A stretch of 64,000 bases of DNA from Methanocellales archaeon (GCA_030610945.1 JAUWQV010000004.1:55148-119147), one strand, 5' to 3'. Positions 55,643 through 63,851 are shown, counted from the stretch's first letter. The notes: generated from the sequence alone by a model not told the origin. Translations and numbers: made by a program.

Positions 55643-55684
55643 ATACGTTTATATTCAACACAACGATTTAGATTGGTGAATTGT

Positions 55685-55936
55685 ATGACAAAGGCATCTA
55701 AAACAATCTATTGGAAAGATGTACTCGTAGTAGCAGTGTCCGTTGTCGTAGGCATATATTTGCAGCGTCCACTTAGTGACGTTTTTGAAAGATATGTTAA
55801 CGACATCGTTGGAGGGATTTTTGGAACGGTTCTTGTTAACATAGTTGCCATGGTTATAGTAGTGATTATAGCAATAGGAACGATTATGTTTGCCATATAC
55901 ATGCTAGCTCGAGCACGGGGATATGAATTTAGATGA
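55685..55936 (+). CDS. small two-helix membrane protein
   Basis: 83 residues from ATG 55685, with GGTG nearby. Two hydrophobic segments: VLVVAVSVVVGIYL near residue 14 and a long one at residues 40-72 (GTVLVNIVAMVIVVIIAIGT). A TTTATATT element lies at about 55648. No family recognised. Confidence 0.55.
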   Translation: MTKASKTIYWKDVLVVAVSVVVGIYLQRPLSDVFERYVNDIVGGIFGTVLVNIVAMVIVVIIAIGTIMFAIYMLARARGYEFR

Positions 55937-56005
55937 TCTAAGAAATACCCCCTACCCCCCTACCACCGTAATCTATATAACCTAGAAAAGCCATATTTCA
56001 TCATC

Positions 56006-56257
56006 ATGGCACAAATTAAATCGATCGAAAAAATAACAGAAAACTACGTTTTGAGCACTATAAAGGCTAGCATTAATATAGAAAAACATATGCAAAGGAG
56101 CGGGTGGAGCAACCCAAAAGAGAGGGCATTAAAGTATGCAATTTCCACTATTGTCTCCTCAGGGGTAAAAAAAGATAGAGCAATAGAGCTTATCGATAGT
56201 ATAATAAAAAGGGCAAATGAAATAAAGTCCCTTTTATCTCACATTGAAAACTTTTGA
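56006..56257 (+). CDS. small helical protein, unknown
   Basis: 83 residues, all helix-forming (IEKITENYVLSTIKASINIE; KKDRAIELIDSIIKRANEIK). No motif recognised. It starts 25 nt below a TATATAACC element and is followed by another small gene in the same direction. Confidence 0.5.
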   Translation: MAQIKSIEKITENYVLSTIKASINIEKHMQRSGWSNPKERALKYAISTIVSSGVKKDRAIELIDSIIKRANEIKSLLSHIENF

Positions 56258-56289
56258 TCGGATAAAAAAAGTGTAAGAAGCGGATTTAA

Positions 56290-56649
56290 ATGGTTGGAAA
56301 GATAAAAGAGGACGTCAAAAGGGACGTTTTGAGATATCTGAATAGTAGAATTCACAAAAGGTGGAAAGTAGAAGATTTTACCTTATCTTCCATCTGCGAA
56401 GCTGTGAATGAAACAAGCGACAGAACTGAAAATATATTGGAGAAACTCAAAGAAGGCGGGTCAATCGACAGTCATAGGGTTGAAACTGATATTTTCTTGC
56501 CAAAGGACAAAGAACTCACCGAAAAGATAAAGTCGGCTGTAAAGAGCATTCCAACAAACCACCAGTTGGTCGCGGGCGATTCCAGAAAGACCATCACCAT
56601 TGAATTACACCACAGGACAGCTGATGATTTACACCATAGCCAGTCTTAA
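56290..56649 (+). CDS. small winged-helix-like protein
   Basis: 119 residues from ATG 56290. KEDVKRDVLRYLNSRIHKRW followed by TLSSICEAVNETSDRTENIL and EKLKEGGSIDSHRV is the spacing of a winged helix (residues 8-75), so DNA binding is likely. The C-terminal His-rich tail (ELHHRTADDLHHSQS) is unusual. Continues from the preceding small gene after 32 nt. Confidence 0.5.
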   Translation: MVGKIKEDVKRDVLRYLNSRIHKRWKVEDFTLSSICEAVNETSDRTENILEKLKEGGSIDSHRVETDIFLPKDKELTEKIKSAVKSIPTNHQLVAGDSRKTITIELHHRTADDLHHSQS

Positions 56650-56731
56650 ACATGCAATATGGGGAGGTTTTGCAATGCTCTGCATCGCATTTGGTAGCGC
56701 GTGCTTTTTTTGCGCAGGATTGGGTGACTAA
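56624..56731 (+). CDS. 35-residue membrane peptide
   Basis: ATG 56624 to TAA 56731, overlapping the end of the winged-helix gene by 26 nt, with CAGGACAG before the ATG. One hydrophobic segment rich in Ala, Gly and Cys (LKHAIWGGFAMLCIAFGSAC). A shorter version starting at ATG 56675 with GGGGAGG upstream (56660-56666) is also possible. Support is modest. Confidence 0.35.
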   Translation: MIYTIASLKHAIWGGFAMLCIAFGSACFFCAGLGD

Positions 56732-56828
56732 GCTCAGCCCCGTATTGATGTCAGAGATTTAAACATTTGGATTCGATTATAAAAGAACCAAAGAACCACA
56801 TTCACGTGGAGTTGATGACAAGAAAATT

Positions 56829-56996
56829 TTATGTTAAATTACATAACAATGCTGGAACTCCTTCGACCCCAGTAAATCTGACATGAACCTGGGTTTGGGA
56901 TATATCCAATTGCTGAGGGACTTTAAATAAAACCCAACCTTCAACGGTAACACCAGGATATACCTCATAAGGGGGGGTGATATTCTTCTTTGCCCT
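56829..56996 (-). pseudogene. DUF4352-like domain remnant with frameshift at a G7 run
   Basis: On the minus strand, NITPPYEVYPGVTVEGWVLF followed by KVPQQLDISQTQVHVRF is the end of a DUF4352-like lipoprotein domain, ending in TAA at 56829. The frame has a stop 15 nt before this and no start. Upstream of the seven-C run (minus strand) a different frame (GFENVKGKEEYH) looks like the continuation, so the gene seems broken by a one- or two-base change in the homopolymer. The rest of 56732-57104 holds nothing else I can support. Confidence 0.45.
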
Positions 56997-57104
56997 TCAC
57001 ATTTTCAAACCCTGTCCTTTTGATATGCGCTAATGAGCGTATCCTACTTAATTTGCCTTGTTAGACGACAATAACCTCCCCTTATTCCAAATATCTCTTG
57101 AAGC

Positions 57105-57581
57105 CTATAAGTTGAAGATATATGCTACATATGGTTCGTGATCTATATATTCGATGATGTGTAACTCAATAGGATTCTCATCAAGTGGTATTGATTTGCT
57201 TTCCGATGTGTCTTTTTCCTCTCCAGGATAAAAATCTGTTAGTAATCTGACAGGATCTAATCTATAAAAATTTCCCTTGGCTGTTTTTAACTCTAAAGAG
57301 ACAATGGGACTACCATACACCTCGAAATTGGCTGTGTTCTTGAATGTTAAACAAACCTCGAAAACCTTGTACTTTTCTCCCTTGAACTCTTTTTCAACAG
57401 TCGTTGCATTCACGATTGTTACTAGATACGGAACCTCTTGGGTCCGATGATATTTTTCATAAGTATAGGGGAACGATACGACTTTAGGAGAAGGAATTTC
57501 AGGTGCTTTTTCTCCAAGACATCCAATGTAAACACATATAATCAAAGCCAACAAAAGCACAACGGTTACTGCCCTTTTCAT
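57105..57581 (-). CDS. lipoprotein with DUF4352-like domain
   Basis: 158 residues. A signal peptide ending in a lipobox (LIICVYIGCLGEKAP), then a beta-sandwich-like domain: EKYKVFEVCLTFKNTANFEV, SPIVSLELKTAKGNFYRLDP and FYPGEEKDTSESKSIPL. This is the pattern of extracellular DUF4352/telokin-like lipoproteins of unknown role. A remnant of a related protein lies just downstream. Confidence 0.6.
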   Translation of the reverse strand: MKRAVTVVLLLALIICVYIGCLGEKAPEIPSPKVVSFPYTYEKYHRTQEVPYLVTIVNATTVEKEFKGEKYKVFEVCLTFKNTANFEVYGSPIVSLELKTAKGNFYRLDPVRLLTDFYPGEEKDTSESKSIPLDENPIELHIIEYIDHEPYVAYIFNL

Positions 57582-57627
57582 CTCATCACCTTGGTATCTC
57601 CTTCTGCCTCGTTTTATCCCTAGGGAA

Positions 57628-58167
57628 TTACGGTTGATCGTATAACATCACTAAAGTATCCGAGTGAAAGTCTCCTTGAGCTGGTGTGTGTACTGTTACT
57701 TCCATCGTGCCATACTGGTTAAGCGGTAAGCTTGAATACTCGCCGTACTCTGGCTCCACCGGAATGGCCTCAAATGGGATCCTGATCTGTTCCATATTAT
57801 TGTTGAAGGTAGCCATGCCCTCGTAAACTAGTTGATCCTTCACTCTCTCAAAGTTCTCGTATTTTGTCGTGTATATCTTAATCGCCATTGTGCACTCTGT
57901 ATTTCGGAAGGATATTATCTCCGATTTTTGATTGAAAAAGTAGACAATAACTTTTAGCCCATCATATTCTGGGTCGGCATCATCGGTGTATCCCCATGCA
58001 TACACCGTCGTATATGCTAACCCAGGTATCTCTTTTTTGGCCGTTGGAGACGGCACCGGACTCGATGTCGGCGTGATTGGCTCCCGCTCAACACATCCTG
58101 CGAACATCACAACGGACGCAATTACTATAATAGCTGCCAAAGTTGCTATGGTTTTATGTTTAGCCAT
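57628..58167 (-). CDS. lipoprotein, unknown function
   Basis: 179 residues. The signal peptide ends VVMFAGCVEREPITPTSSPV, giving a lipidated Cys followed by a Pro/Ser-rich spacer typical of archaeal surface lipoproteins. The mature domain (GLKVIVYFFNQKSEIISFRN) is beta-rich. Followed by a second lipoprotein gene in the same direction. Confidence 0.6.
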   Translation of the reverse strand: MAKHKTIATLAAIIVIASVVMFAGCVEREPITPTSSPVPSPTAKKEIPGLAYTTVYAWGYTDDADPEYDGLKVIVYFFNQKSEIISFRNTECTMAIKIYTTKYENFERVKDQLVYEGMATFNNNMEQIRIPFEAIPVEPEYGEYSSLPLNQYGTMEVTVHTPAQGDFHSDTLVMLYDQP

Positions 58168-58176
58168 TTTCTCACT

Positions 58177-58419
58177 TTATAACTTGAAAAATTTTTTATC
58201 ATATTGAGGAACAAAATCTCGATAATCTTCTTTAATTCTTTCAATTGATCTTCTTAATACTTCCTCTTTTGTTTCGTTAGACTTGGCCTTTTTACCTAAA
58301 CTATGCATTCTCAAAGGCCAATAAAGCATTCTTAATTCATTTTGGGGCGTGTTGCCTCTTGGTATGTGTTCCAGTTCTTTTTTTACTTGTTCACGCATTT
58401 CTTTTAGTTTACTGGTCAT
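58177..58419 (-). CDS. small hypothetical protein
   Basis: 80 residues, highly charged and helical (LKEMREQVKKELEHIPRGNT; EEVLRRSIERIKEDYRDFVP). No membrane segment. It ends 9 nt before the lipoprotein gene below it. Function unknown. Confidence 0.5.
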   Translation of the reverse strand: MTSKLKEMREQVKKELEHIPRGNTPQNELRMLYWPLRMHSLGKKAKSNETKEEVLRRSIERIKEDYRDFVPQYDKKFFKL

Positions 58420-58705
58420 TTTGCCACTTAAGTATCTATTTATCCCGATACTTTACTTAAAGTTTTCTATTGTAAAAACATTTGTCATTTGTCAACAGCT
58501 TCATTGGGCGGAAAATCTACTTGTCCAACTAATGATCCAAACAGAATTTACTTTGTCGCAGGTTTTAAGGTTATTTTGAAAAGGTTGAGACACAAAAGCC
58601 ATCGAAATTGGTGGGGACAAAAAGGATAATCCCTTCGTACAAGTTTTTTAATCTTAATGGTTTCGTTGGCATAAATAATTCTAGCGACTTATCAAGATGC
58701 ATTTT
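58420..58705. other. intergenic region, no gene seen
   Basis: 286 nt, A+T-rich. It probably holds the promoter of the small protein at 58419 and the end of the membrane protein gene below; no frame of more than about 30 codons with a ribosome site and no stable repeat was found. Confidence 0.5.
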
Positions 58706-59077
58706 TTAGATACCTAGTACCTTCCCTGTGAATCCAATGGCAATATAGAGAACCCAAATTATTGAAGTTAATAGGATCCAACCAAATACGAAAGAAAACC
58801 AACCAAGACCCATAAAGAAGTTCCATAGACGACTATCTCCTTTTCCTTTTCCTGCCAACCAAATGAAACCATAAACACACGCTAGAATGAAGAAGAAACT
58901 TGAAGATATACCTAACTTAATAGGTTTCAACCATATTTTTGCTGCATCTAATTGTCCTCGAGCACCTACTTGGTAAAATATAAAGAGCAATACTGAAGTT
59001 ACTGCGATGCTAATTCCTGCCATCGTGGCTGAAACGGAGGTAAAAGTCGATGCTAGCAGGTTATCGGCTTTTGGCAT
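58706..59077 (-). CDS. four-helix membrane protein, unknown
   Basis: 123 residues with four hydrophobic segments (near 16-36, 52-72, 84-100, 103-120; for example ISIAVTSVLLFIFY and LGWFSFVFGWILLTSIIWVL). No family recognised. It ends 11 nt after the start of the gap from the lipoprotein gene upstream, so the two are co-directional. Confidence 0.5.
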   Translation of the reverse strand: MPKADNLLASTFTSVSATMAGISIAVTSVLLFIFYQVGARGQLDAAKIWLKPIKLGISSSFFFILACVYGFIWLAGKGKGDSRLWNFFMGLGWFSFVFGWILLTSIIWVLYIAIGFTGKVLGI

Positions 59078-59088
59078 TTACACCTCTT

Positions 59089-59478
59089 CTACCAAGTATA
59101 ACTAATTTCCTTTGAGTCTAATAATGATGTTCCTGTATCGTTCCATAACTCAACTTGGATCTTAAGCAAATCACCTTTGCCCGGATTAGGATTACAATAA
59201 ACTGCTGTATACTCGGACCCCAACTCCAATCTCGCGCTATTATTGCTAAGTGTTCTGCCGTCTGTATCGTTCACTATTTTCACTTTAACTATCCCCACTG
59301 TAGGAGGGGGTGCTATTTGCATAATTGGCATCTGTATACTGCTTTTTTTAGGTACTATATTCGTTATCTCTGAGTTCTGTACCCTGACACCTACTGTCAA
59401 AGAAGGACTAATGCAACAAGAAGAAAGCACCAGAACAATTGAAATAAGGACCAAAAATAGCCAATTTAGTTTTTTCAT
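59089..59478 (-). CDS. lipoprotein, unknown function
   Basis: 129 residues. Signal peptide with lipobox (LISIVLVLSSCCISPSLTVG), then a beta-rich domain (VGIVKVKIVNDTDGRTLSNN; LLKIQVELWNDTGTSLLDSK) like a small immunoglobulin-type fold. Eleven nt upstream of the four-helix membrane protein gene. Upstream 59479-59611 has no supported gene. Confidence 0.55.
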   Translation of the reverse strand: MKKLNWLFLVLISIVLVLSSCCISPSLTVGVRVQNSEITNIVPKKSSIQMPIMQIAPPPTVGIVKVKIVNDTDGRTLSNNSARLELGSEYTAVYCNPNPGKGDLLKIQVELWNDTGTSLLDSKEISYTW

Positions 59479-59611
59479 TCTTCTCCCATTTAGACTTTAA
59501 ACGGTGAAGTTTATAAATATATTCGTTTAGACAGTAGATGGCAAATCAAGAAGATTGAACAATTTTCTTAATCTAATCCAATCTCTTCTCTAACCTTAGT
59601 TATATATTCGT

Positions 59612-59820
59612 TCAGTTTCTCTTCATAATCAGGACTACTTTTTGCCATTTTTTTTGATGCTCTTTATATCCAAAGTACCAAAATCCTTCACTTACTTCCT
59701 CGGTTGAATATAATCTGTGCCACTCCTTTTTTTCGTCCACAGTACAAGATAAACAGGTATCACATGAAAATGGATATGTTGGAGCTATTGTAAGGGTTGG
59801 GGGTTTCTTGTTAGACGATT
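59612..59820 (-). pseudogene. open frame without a start codon (remnant?)
   Basis: From a stop near 59815, a minus-strand frame reads PTLTIAPTYPFSCDTCLSCT and then VDEKKEWHRLYSTEEVSEGF, WYFGYKEHQKKWQKVVLIMK before a TGA at 59612. A zinc-knuckle-like CDTCLSC is notable and the composition is protein-like, but no ATG, GTG or TTG with a ribosome site begins it before the zinc site. Probably the end of a decayed gene. Confidence 0.35.
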
Positions 59821-59825
59821 AAAAC

Positions 59826-59999
59826 TCATCCTCGCTCTGGGACGAGCACGCCTTTCTCAACGTAAATTTTTCCACCCTCTTCACAGAAAAGAAGATAGTC
59901 GCCCACTCTGAGCCCGCCCATTCTCTCTTGCACCTTCTTTGGAATCGCGATCTGTCTTCTCACCGTCACCTTTGCCTGAGCAAAATAATCGTGTTTCAT
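59826..59999 (-). CDS. orphan AbrB-type DNA-binding protein
   Basis: 57 residues from ATG 59999. KVTVRRQIAIPKKVQERMGG is the swapped-hairpin AbrB/SpoVT domain, then LRVGDYLLFCEEGGKIYVEK. No toxin gene is adjacent, unlike the VapBC pair at 20 kb. Possible antitoxin leftover or a chromosomal regulator. Confidence 0.65.
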   Translation of the reverse strand: MKHDYFAQAKVTVRRQIAIPKKVQERMGGLRVGDYLLFCEEGGKIYVEKGVLVPERG

Positions 60000-60122
60000 G
60001 GATAGCGTGTTCAAGCGAAAACATTAAAAGCAATATACACTTAAATCTTGTATCAAGATAATAAGGAAGAATGGTATGAAGAGGATAGGGCTAATTTTGG
60101 TCTAAAGATGCATGAGGTCTAA

Positions 60123-60287
60123 GTGAAGCGATATTATACCTGCAACGGCTGCGGCGCCAAGCATTCGTTTGAGACCACCCAGGACTATATAGATGGTCTC
60201 ATCGTGGCGTTCTGTCCCAGCTGCGGAAAGATGAAGGAATTCCTGATGGTTGACGCCGGCGAAGAGGCAGGGCTCAGGTTGAAATGA
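60123..60287 (+). CDS. small zinc-ribbon protein (54 residues)
   Basis: GTG 60123, with GAGGTC upstream, to TGA 60287. Two Cys pairs, CNGCGAKHSF and CPSCGKMKEF, 24 residues apart, form a rubredoxin-knuckle zinc ribbon. Its stop overlaps the next ATG (ATGA). Probably a nucleic-acid or protein-binding accessory. Confidence 0.65.
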   Translation: MKRYYTCNGCGAKHSFETTQDYIDGLIVAFCPSCGKMKEFLMVDAGEEAGLRLK

Positions 60288-60487
60288 AAATGCTAGCACC
60301 AGAAGAGGTTAAGATCGGAATGATAATGCTGACAGCAATCATAACGGCTGTCGTAGGATGCTGCCTGCCAGTAGGGTGGACAACGGGAATAACGATCATT
60401 TACCCAATCCAGCTCGTGATTCTCATAACACTGACCCTCCAGATAATAAGAATAACATTGAAAGAAGAAGGACATTCCCGGGCATAA
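60284..60487 (+). CDS. small membrane protein coupled to the zinc ribbon
   Basis: 67 residues from ATG 60284, coupled to the zinc-ribbon gene. Two hydrophobic segments: MIMLTAIITAVVGCCLPVGW and TIIYPIQLVILITLTLQII, then a charged C-terminus. No family recognised. The two genes form a minimal operon. Confidence 0.55.
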   Translation: MKMLAPEEVKIGMIMLTAIITAVVGCCLPVGWTTGITIIYPIQLVILITLTLQIIRITLKEEGHSRA

Positions 60488-60776
60488 CACGATGTCGCCT
60501 CCCTCCTCTCCTTCTCTTATCGCACGAGGAGGGCAGGAGAATGACTTAATGGAGCTCTAAGCAACGTTTAGAAGGACTCTGAACACATTCCATTCAATCT
60601 GCGAATGCCTTCTGAACCAATTAACTAAATGGGTATTTACAAACGGAGGCTATCCTGGTATTTTCACTCCCTGCGCCGACGAGTCAAGGCGAGGAGGCGC
60701 AAATCGTCTAATGAAAAGCCTTGAGATGTTATGACGAATTGATATGCGCCCCCATTCATCTTACCTTCCAGAACGC
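60488..60776. other. intergenic region, no gene seen
   Basis: 289 nt with only short frames. It includes a purine-rich stretch with GGCGAGGAGGCG near 60690. No tRNA, no clear repeat and no frame with a ribosome site. Confidence 0.4.
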
Positions 60777-61014
60777 TCAAAGTGATGCAGGTTGGAGAAT
60801 GAGACGAATCCCAATTTTATCTCCTAGCTCTGTGACACTAGGATTTTTATTACTTGGAAGGGTAATGACATCACCCTTAACTCCATTTAAATACTCGAGG
60901 TTAGCGTAAAATAAAAGTTTTCCTATAAATTTGTCTGTCTAGGAGTTCAGCGAGAAAAATAGGAAGTTGGATAGCGAGGTTTGTGGAGATCGAAACCGAG
61001 GAGTTCGCATCCAT
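60777..61014 (-). pseudogene. small gene broken by a frameshift
   Basis: ATG 61014 begins a minus-strand frame (NSSVSISTNLAIQLPIFLAE, 37 codons) ending at TAA 60901-60903. From about 60930 a different frame, DKFIGKLLFYANLEYLNGVK then GDVITLPSNKNPSVTELGDK and IGIRLILQPASL, continues to TGA 60777 with protein-like composition and no start of its own. One reading-frame shift near 60925-60935 would join them. It follows 7 nt after the gene at 61021. Family unknown. Confidence 0.4.
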
Positions 61015-61020
61015 ACACTC

Positions 61021-61383
61021 TTAGAGGCTACTCATCTCTACTATTCCTCCGGGGAATGCTTCTACTCTCTTCTTGTCGTCCAGCTCCTCCTTGCTCAGAT
61101 GTCGGAGCGAGCGTCCATCCTTCCACTCCTTGTCAGCGTAGATTCCGTACCTGTTCAGCCCTATCTCTATCTCCTTCTCGAATTTCTCCCTGGGGGTTAG
61201 AACAGTCCTTGATCTTGGATTTTGTTTCTTTATCCATTCTTATCTCGGAATTACTTTCTTGCCTTTGTCCAGATGCTCTTTCACTTCGTCTCTGATGTTC
61301 TCGATCGCATCGTCCAGGTCTGCCTCGTTGCTGATGATGCTCTTCTTCGAGGCTTTTCCAAGACTAACTTGCGCCCTCTCCAC
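61021..61383 (-). pseudogene. gene interrupted by an in-frame TAA, or by a frameshift after a second start
   Basis: GTG 61383 (GAGGGG upstream; overlapping the end of the 317-residue gene by 20 nt) opens a 47-codon frame: ERAQVSLGKASKKSIISNEA and DLDDAIENIRDEVKEHLDKG. It stops at TAA 61240-61242. The same frame then continues for 72 codons without a usable start: EWIKKQNPRSRTVLTPREKF, EKEIEIGLNRYGIYADKEW and LRHLSKEELDDKKRVEAF, to TAA 61021. Two readings: one protein cut by a nonsense codon, or a 47-residue gene followed by a second gene at ATG 61237 (DKETKSKIKD) that loses frame near 61205. Family not recognised. Confidence 0.5.
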
Positions 61384-62317
61384 CCCCCTCATTAGGTGGA
61401 ATCACACCTGCAAGTATCATCTCCCGCTTCTTTTCCACCGCCAAAATGTGATTGTCTAGCTCTGAGAGGCTGTAGTTACATCCGGAGCACCTGAGCATAT
61501 CAGGATTCCACTTATAGCCTTCCTTGCATAGGAACGTCTTTATCGGATTAAAGGTGGCATCTTTAATCCGGGATTTACACTCCGGGTTAGAGGATATCTC
61601 CTCCCTCAGCTCGCTATAAACCCTATATCTTTCTTCGTGGAGCTTTTCGTAAACATTTTTGAACTTAGAGACGGCTTTATCATAGTTCGAGGTCACAGTG
61701 GACTCCATTCCTGAGGCCCCTGCTAATCCTCCTATTATCGCACCAATCAATGCTGACCCCCCATAGATTAACATAAGGATGCTTTCCTGGGTCCATGAGG
61801 TGATTCCTAGCCACTCAAAGATAAGAAAAATAATATAAAGAGGTGCAAGCGCTATCGCAAGCACTAACACCCCTACGGGCCCAAGAATCCAGAAAATGAT
61901 GAGTGCAAATACAATACAGATTACGAGGACGATTGTGGCGAAGATAGAAACACCAAGTCCCACAACAGCACCAACCAAAGCACCAACAAGAGCATCCACA
62001 ATTCGATAAGAGATCGGTGTTTTGTACGCCCTACCGATCTCTTTGGACAGCTCTTTCTGAACTATCGCTATTCCAGTATCACCAACAGCTTCACCCGATG
62101 TTATTGTTGCCCATTCCGTAGCAGTATGTGTTTGATTTAAATAAGCATCGTCCCCTTTAGTTAACGTAAACTTCCCTCTAAAACCTCCTCCCTTAAACAC
62201 CACTCCACAAGATGTACACTCAACCAAGGAGTTCTGAGATTTGAGTGAGTTGGGTGCTTTGCACATCGGGCAGCCGCCTCCAAATCCTTGGTTTATCCAT
62301 TTATCACGAATACCCAT
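61364..62317 (-). CDS. zinc-ribbon and multi-helix membrane protein, unknown
   Basis: 317 residues. An N-terminal zinc ribbon (CPMCKAPNSLKSQN then CTSCGVVFKGGG), a membrane domain of about five helices (residues 105-205, GALVGAVVGLGVSIF; FALIIFWILGPVGVLVLAIA), a soluble helical region and a C-terminal CSGCNYSLSEL zinc pair. The closing tail is Gly/Glu-rich (NEGGGEGAS). Its 3' end carries the start of the interrupted gene. The function is unknown; the two zinc sites flanking a membrane domain suggest a sensor or scaffold. Confidence 0.6.
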   Translation of the reverse strand: MGIRDKWINQGFGGGCPMCKAPNSLKSQNSLVECTSCGVVFKGGGFRGKFTLTKGDDAYLNQTHTATEWATITSGEAVGDTGIAIVQKELSKEIGRAYKTPISYRIVDALVGALVGAVVGLGVSIFATIVLVICIVFALIIFWILGPVGVLVLAIALAPLYIIFLIFEWLGITSWTQESILMLIYGGSALIGAIIGGLAGASGMESTVTSNYDKAVSKFKNVYEKLHEERYRVYSELREEISSNPECKSRIKDATFNPIKTFLCKEGYKWNPDMLRCSGCNYSLSELDNHILAVEKKREMILAGVIPPNEGGGEGAS

Positions 62318-62488
62318 ATCGAGTGTGTCCTCCCGCTTTTTACTTCAAATTCTCTTGCTCAGTCTATTTATACCATTGATATTTCTTCAATATAAACATG
62401 GACTGTCCGAGATTCTTTAATCGATCTCGGGGGTACGAATTACTTATGTATTCAAAACAAAAATGAGAATGTATTGGGGGCGTATGTA

Positions 62489-62950
62489 ATGGCAGAAACG
62501 AAGAGGAATACTAAGCATAAAGATGCACAAAATGAACTAGCAGAAAAATTTAGAAAAAAACTTGGAGATGAAGATAAAGTTTCAACCAAAGGGAACAATC
62601 TACCGATATCACCACAAAAAGGAAAACCCACACGAAAAGAAGCCGTTTATCGGCCAGATATAATAGTTCGTGATAACGAAGAAAACATTAGATACATAGT
62701 TGAAGTAGAAACAAGTGATAGAGGGGGGAAAACTGTTGCAGGGGCAGCAATTTTGGCAGATTATTGTATCGATAAACACATGCAAAGTTCCAATAATAAG
62801 CCACAACTTCTTTTTGTCATATTAGAGGGCAATCTTGAATTAGCTAAGAAAAGAATTTCTGCCATCGAAAATTGGATAAGACATCTAAAAATTGAGGTTT
62901 GTACGAAAGAGGAGGCGATGAAAAAAATAGCTAGCTTACCGTTGTCATAA
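62489..62950 (+). CDS. PD-(D/E)XK nuclease-like protein
   Basis: 153 residues from ATG 62489 with GGGGGCG upstream. YRPDIIVRDNEENIRYIVEV with E-T-S-D carries the D...ExE spacing of restriction-type nuclease folds (Asp near residue 56, Glu near 72-74). KEEAMKKIASL closes a helix. No methyltransferase partner is adjacent. Could be a repair or defence nuclease, or an inactive relative; only the motif supports it. Confidence 0.5.
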   Translation: MAETKRNTKHKDAQNELAEKFRKKLGDEDKVSTKGNNLPISPQKGKPTRKEAVYRPDIIVRDNEENIRYIVEVETSDRGGKTVAGAAILADYCIDKHMQSSNNKPQLLFVILEGNLELAKKRISAIENWIRHLKIEVCTKEEAMKKIASLPLS

Positions 62951-63205
62951 TAATTTAGAACATTTTTCACCGCCCTCATTGAAGATAGGCTGAGACGCAT
63001 CAACGACATCATCATGCCGATCGGAATTGGGTGCGCAATCGTCGCCATCCTCTTGATAATGGGCATACTCATTGTCAAATTCGCCCTGTGCTGATGCACT
63101 TCGTTTAAGCTGCGCATACAGTTTGATGCAATTAGAAGCCCGGCCCGCTGTGTGGCAACGGCAAGATCATAAAAAAGATTGTAGATGAATTTAGGTGACT
63201 AAGTG
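62951..63205. other. gap with a possible membrane-gene end, otherwise no gene
   Basis: A plus-strand frame reads ALIEDRLRRINDIIMPIGIG and then CAIVAILLIMGILIVKFALC, ending at TGA 63094; only its last 27 codons (from ATG 63014) follow a start codon. It looks like the 3' end of a small membrane-protein gene whose beginning is lost. The rest of the gap is unassigned. Confidence 0.35.
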
Positions 63206-63625
63206 CTACGAAACCTTTTTCTTGGCATCTCCCTCGGTGATCACTAAAACGGGGCATTTTGCCAGGTTAATTATGTCTTGGGCTGTACTCTGGTGAACGA
63301 ACCGGTATATCTTGTCAAATCTATAATGCCCCATGATGATCATATCGTATCCTTTGGCTGCATCGACGACTATTTGGGGCAATTCATCCGCTCCGCCATC
63401 AAAGTCTATCAACTTGCAAGTAATTTTGACGCCCTCTTTGCGATACGTTTCAGCATATTCGTCCAACGCTCTCCGTTTCGTGTCTACGATTTCCTCGGTA
63501 TCGTCCTTCAGGGTATAAACGACGATATGTACGCTTGCATCCAATCGCTTTGCCATCTCAATTAACGTTTCGACGAGTGCTCCGCTCTCCTTTAAAGGAT
63601 TTATCGGAACCAGTATCTTCTTCAT
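63206..63625 (-). CDS. universal stress protein (UspA family)
   Basis: 139 residues. KKILVPINPLKESGALVETL opens the Usp fold; the ATP-type loop near the end is GYDMIIMGHYRFDKIYRFVH with a shortened G-x2-G segment and CPVLVITEGDAKK. The canonical GSRG-x-S/T is replaced by GHYRFDKIYRF, so ATP binding is uncertain. Role in stress response is by family only. Confidence 0.85.
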   Translation of the reverse strand: MKKILVPINPLKESGALVETLIEMAKRLDASVHIVVYTLKDDTEEIVDTKRRALDEYAETYRKEGVKITCKLIDFDGGADELPQIVVDAAKGYDMIIMGHYRFDKIYRFVHQSTAQDIINLAKCPVLVITEGDAKKKVS

Positions 63626-63722
63626 TTTCTCGACATTCCTTCATGCACAGAGTTTCGCCGGCGCAAAAAACATGCTTTGGTGCTATAGGAGCAAGTTCTT
63701 GCGATCGTTGGCACCCTGCTGC

Positions 63723-63824
63723 TCATTCGGCTATTTCTACCTTGTGAAGGTCCTCATTCATCATTCTTCGCCTGCCCGCCTCATTCTGCTGCGAGTATAT
63801 GGCCCAGAACTCTTCCCTGTTCAC
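63723..63824 (-). CDS. short EF-hand-like peptide
   Basis: 33 codons from GTG 63824 to TGA 63723. Reading five codons earlier, in the same frame as the Roadblock gene after its stop, gives GDRDGSVNREEFWAIY, which has the D-x-D-G and E positions of an EF-hand calcium loop. So it could be the tail of an interrupted Roadblock protein rather than a gene of its own. Weak support. Confidence 0.3.
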   Translation of the reverse strand: MNREEFWAIYSQQNEAGRRRMMNEDLHKVEIAE

Positions 63825-63851
63825 ACTACCATCTCTGTCTCCAATATGCCA

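Noticed and set aside
60488..60776. A tRNA or small RNA near 60690
   Set aside because: The purine-rich GGCGAGGAGGCG and flanks do not fold into a tRNA and no box C/D pair is convincing.
60721..60909. A plus-strand 62-codon frame
   Set aside because: It lies opposite the protein-like minus-strand remnant (60777-61014) and has no ribosome site; taken as its shadow.
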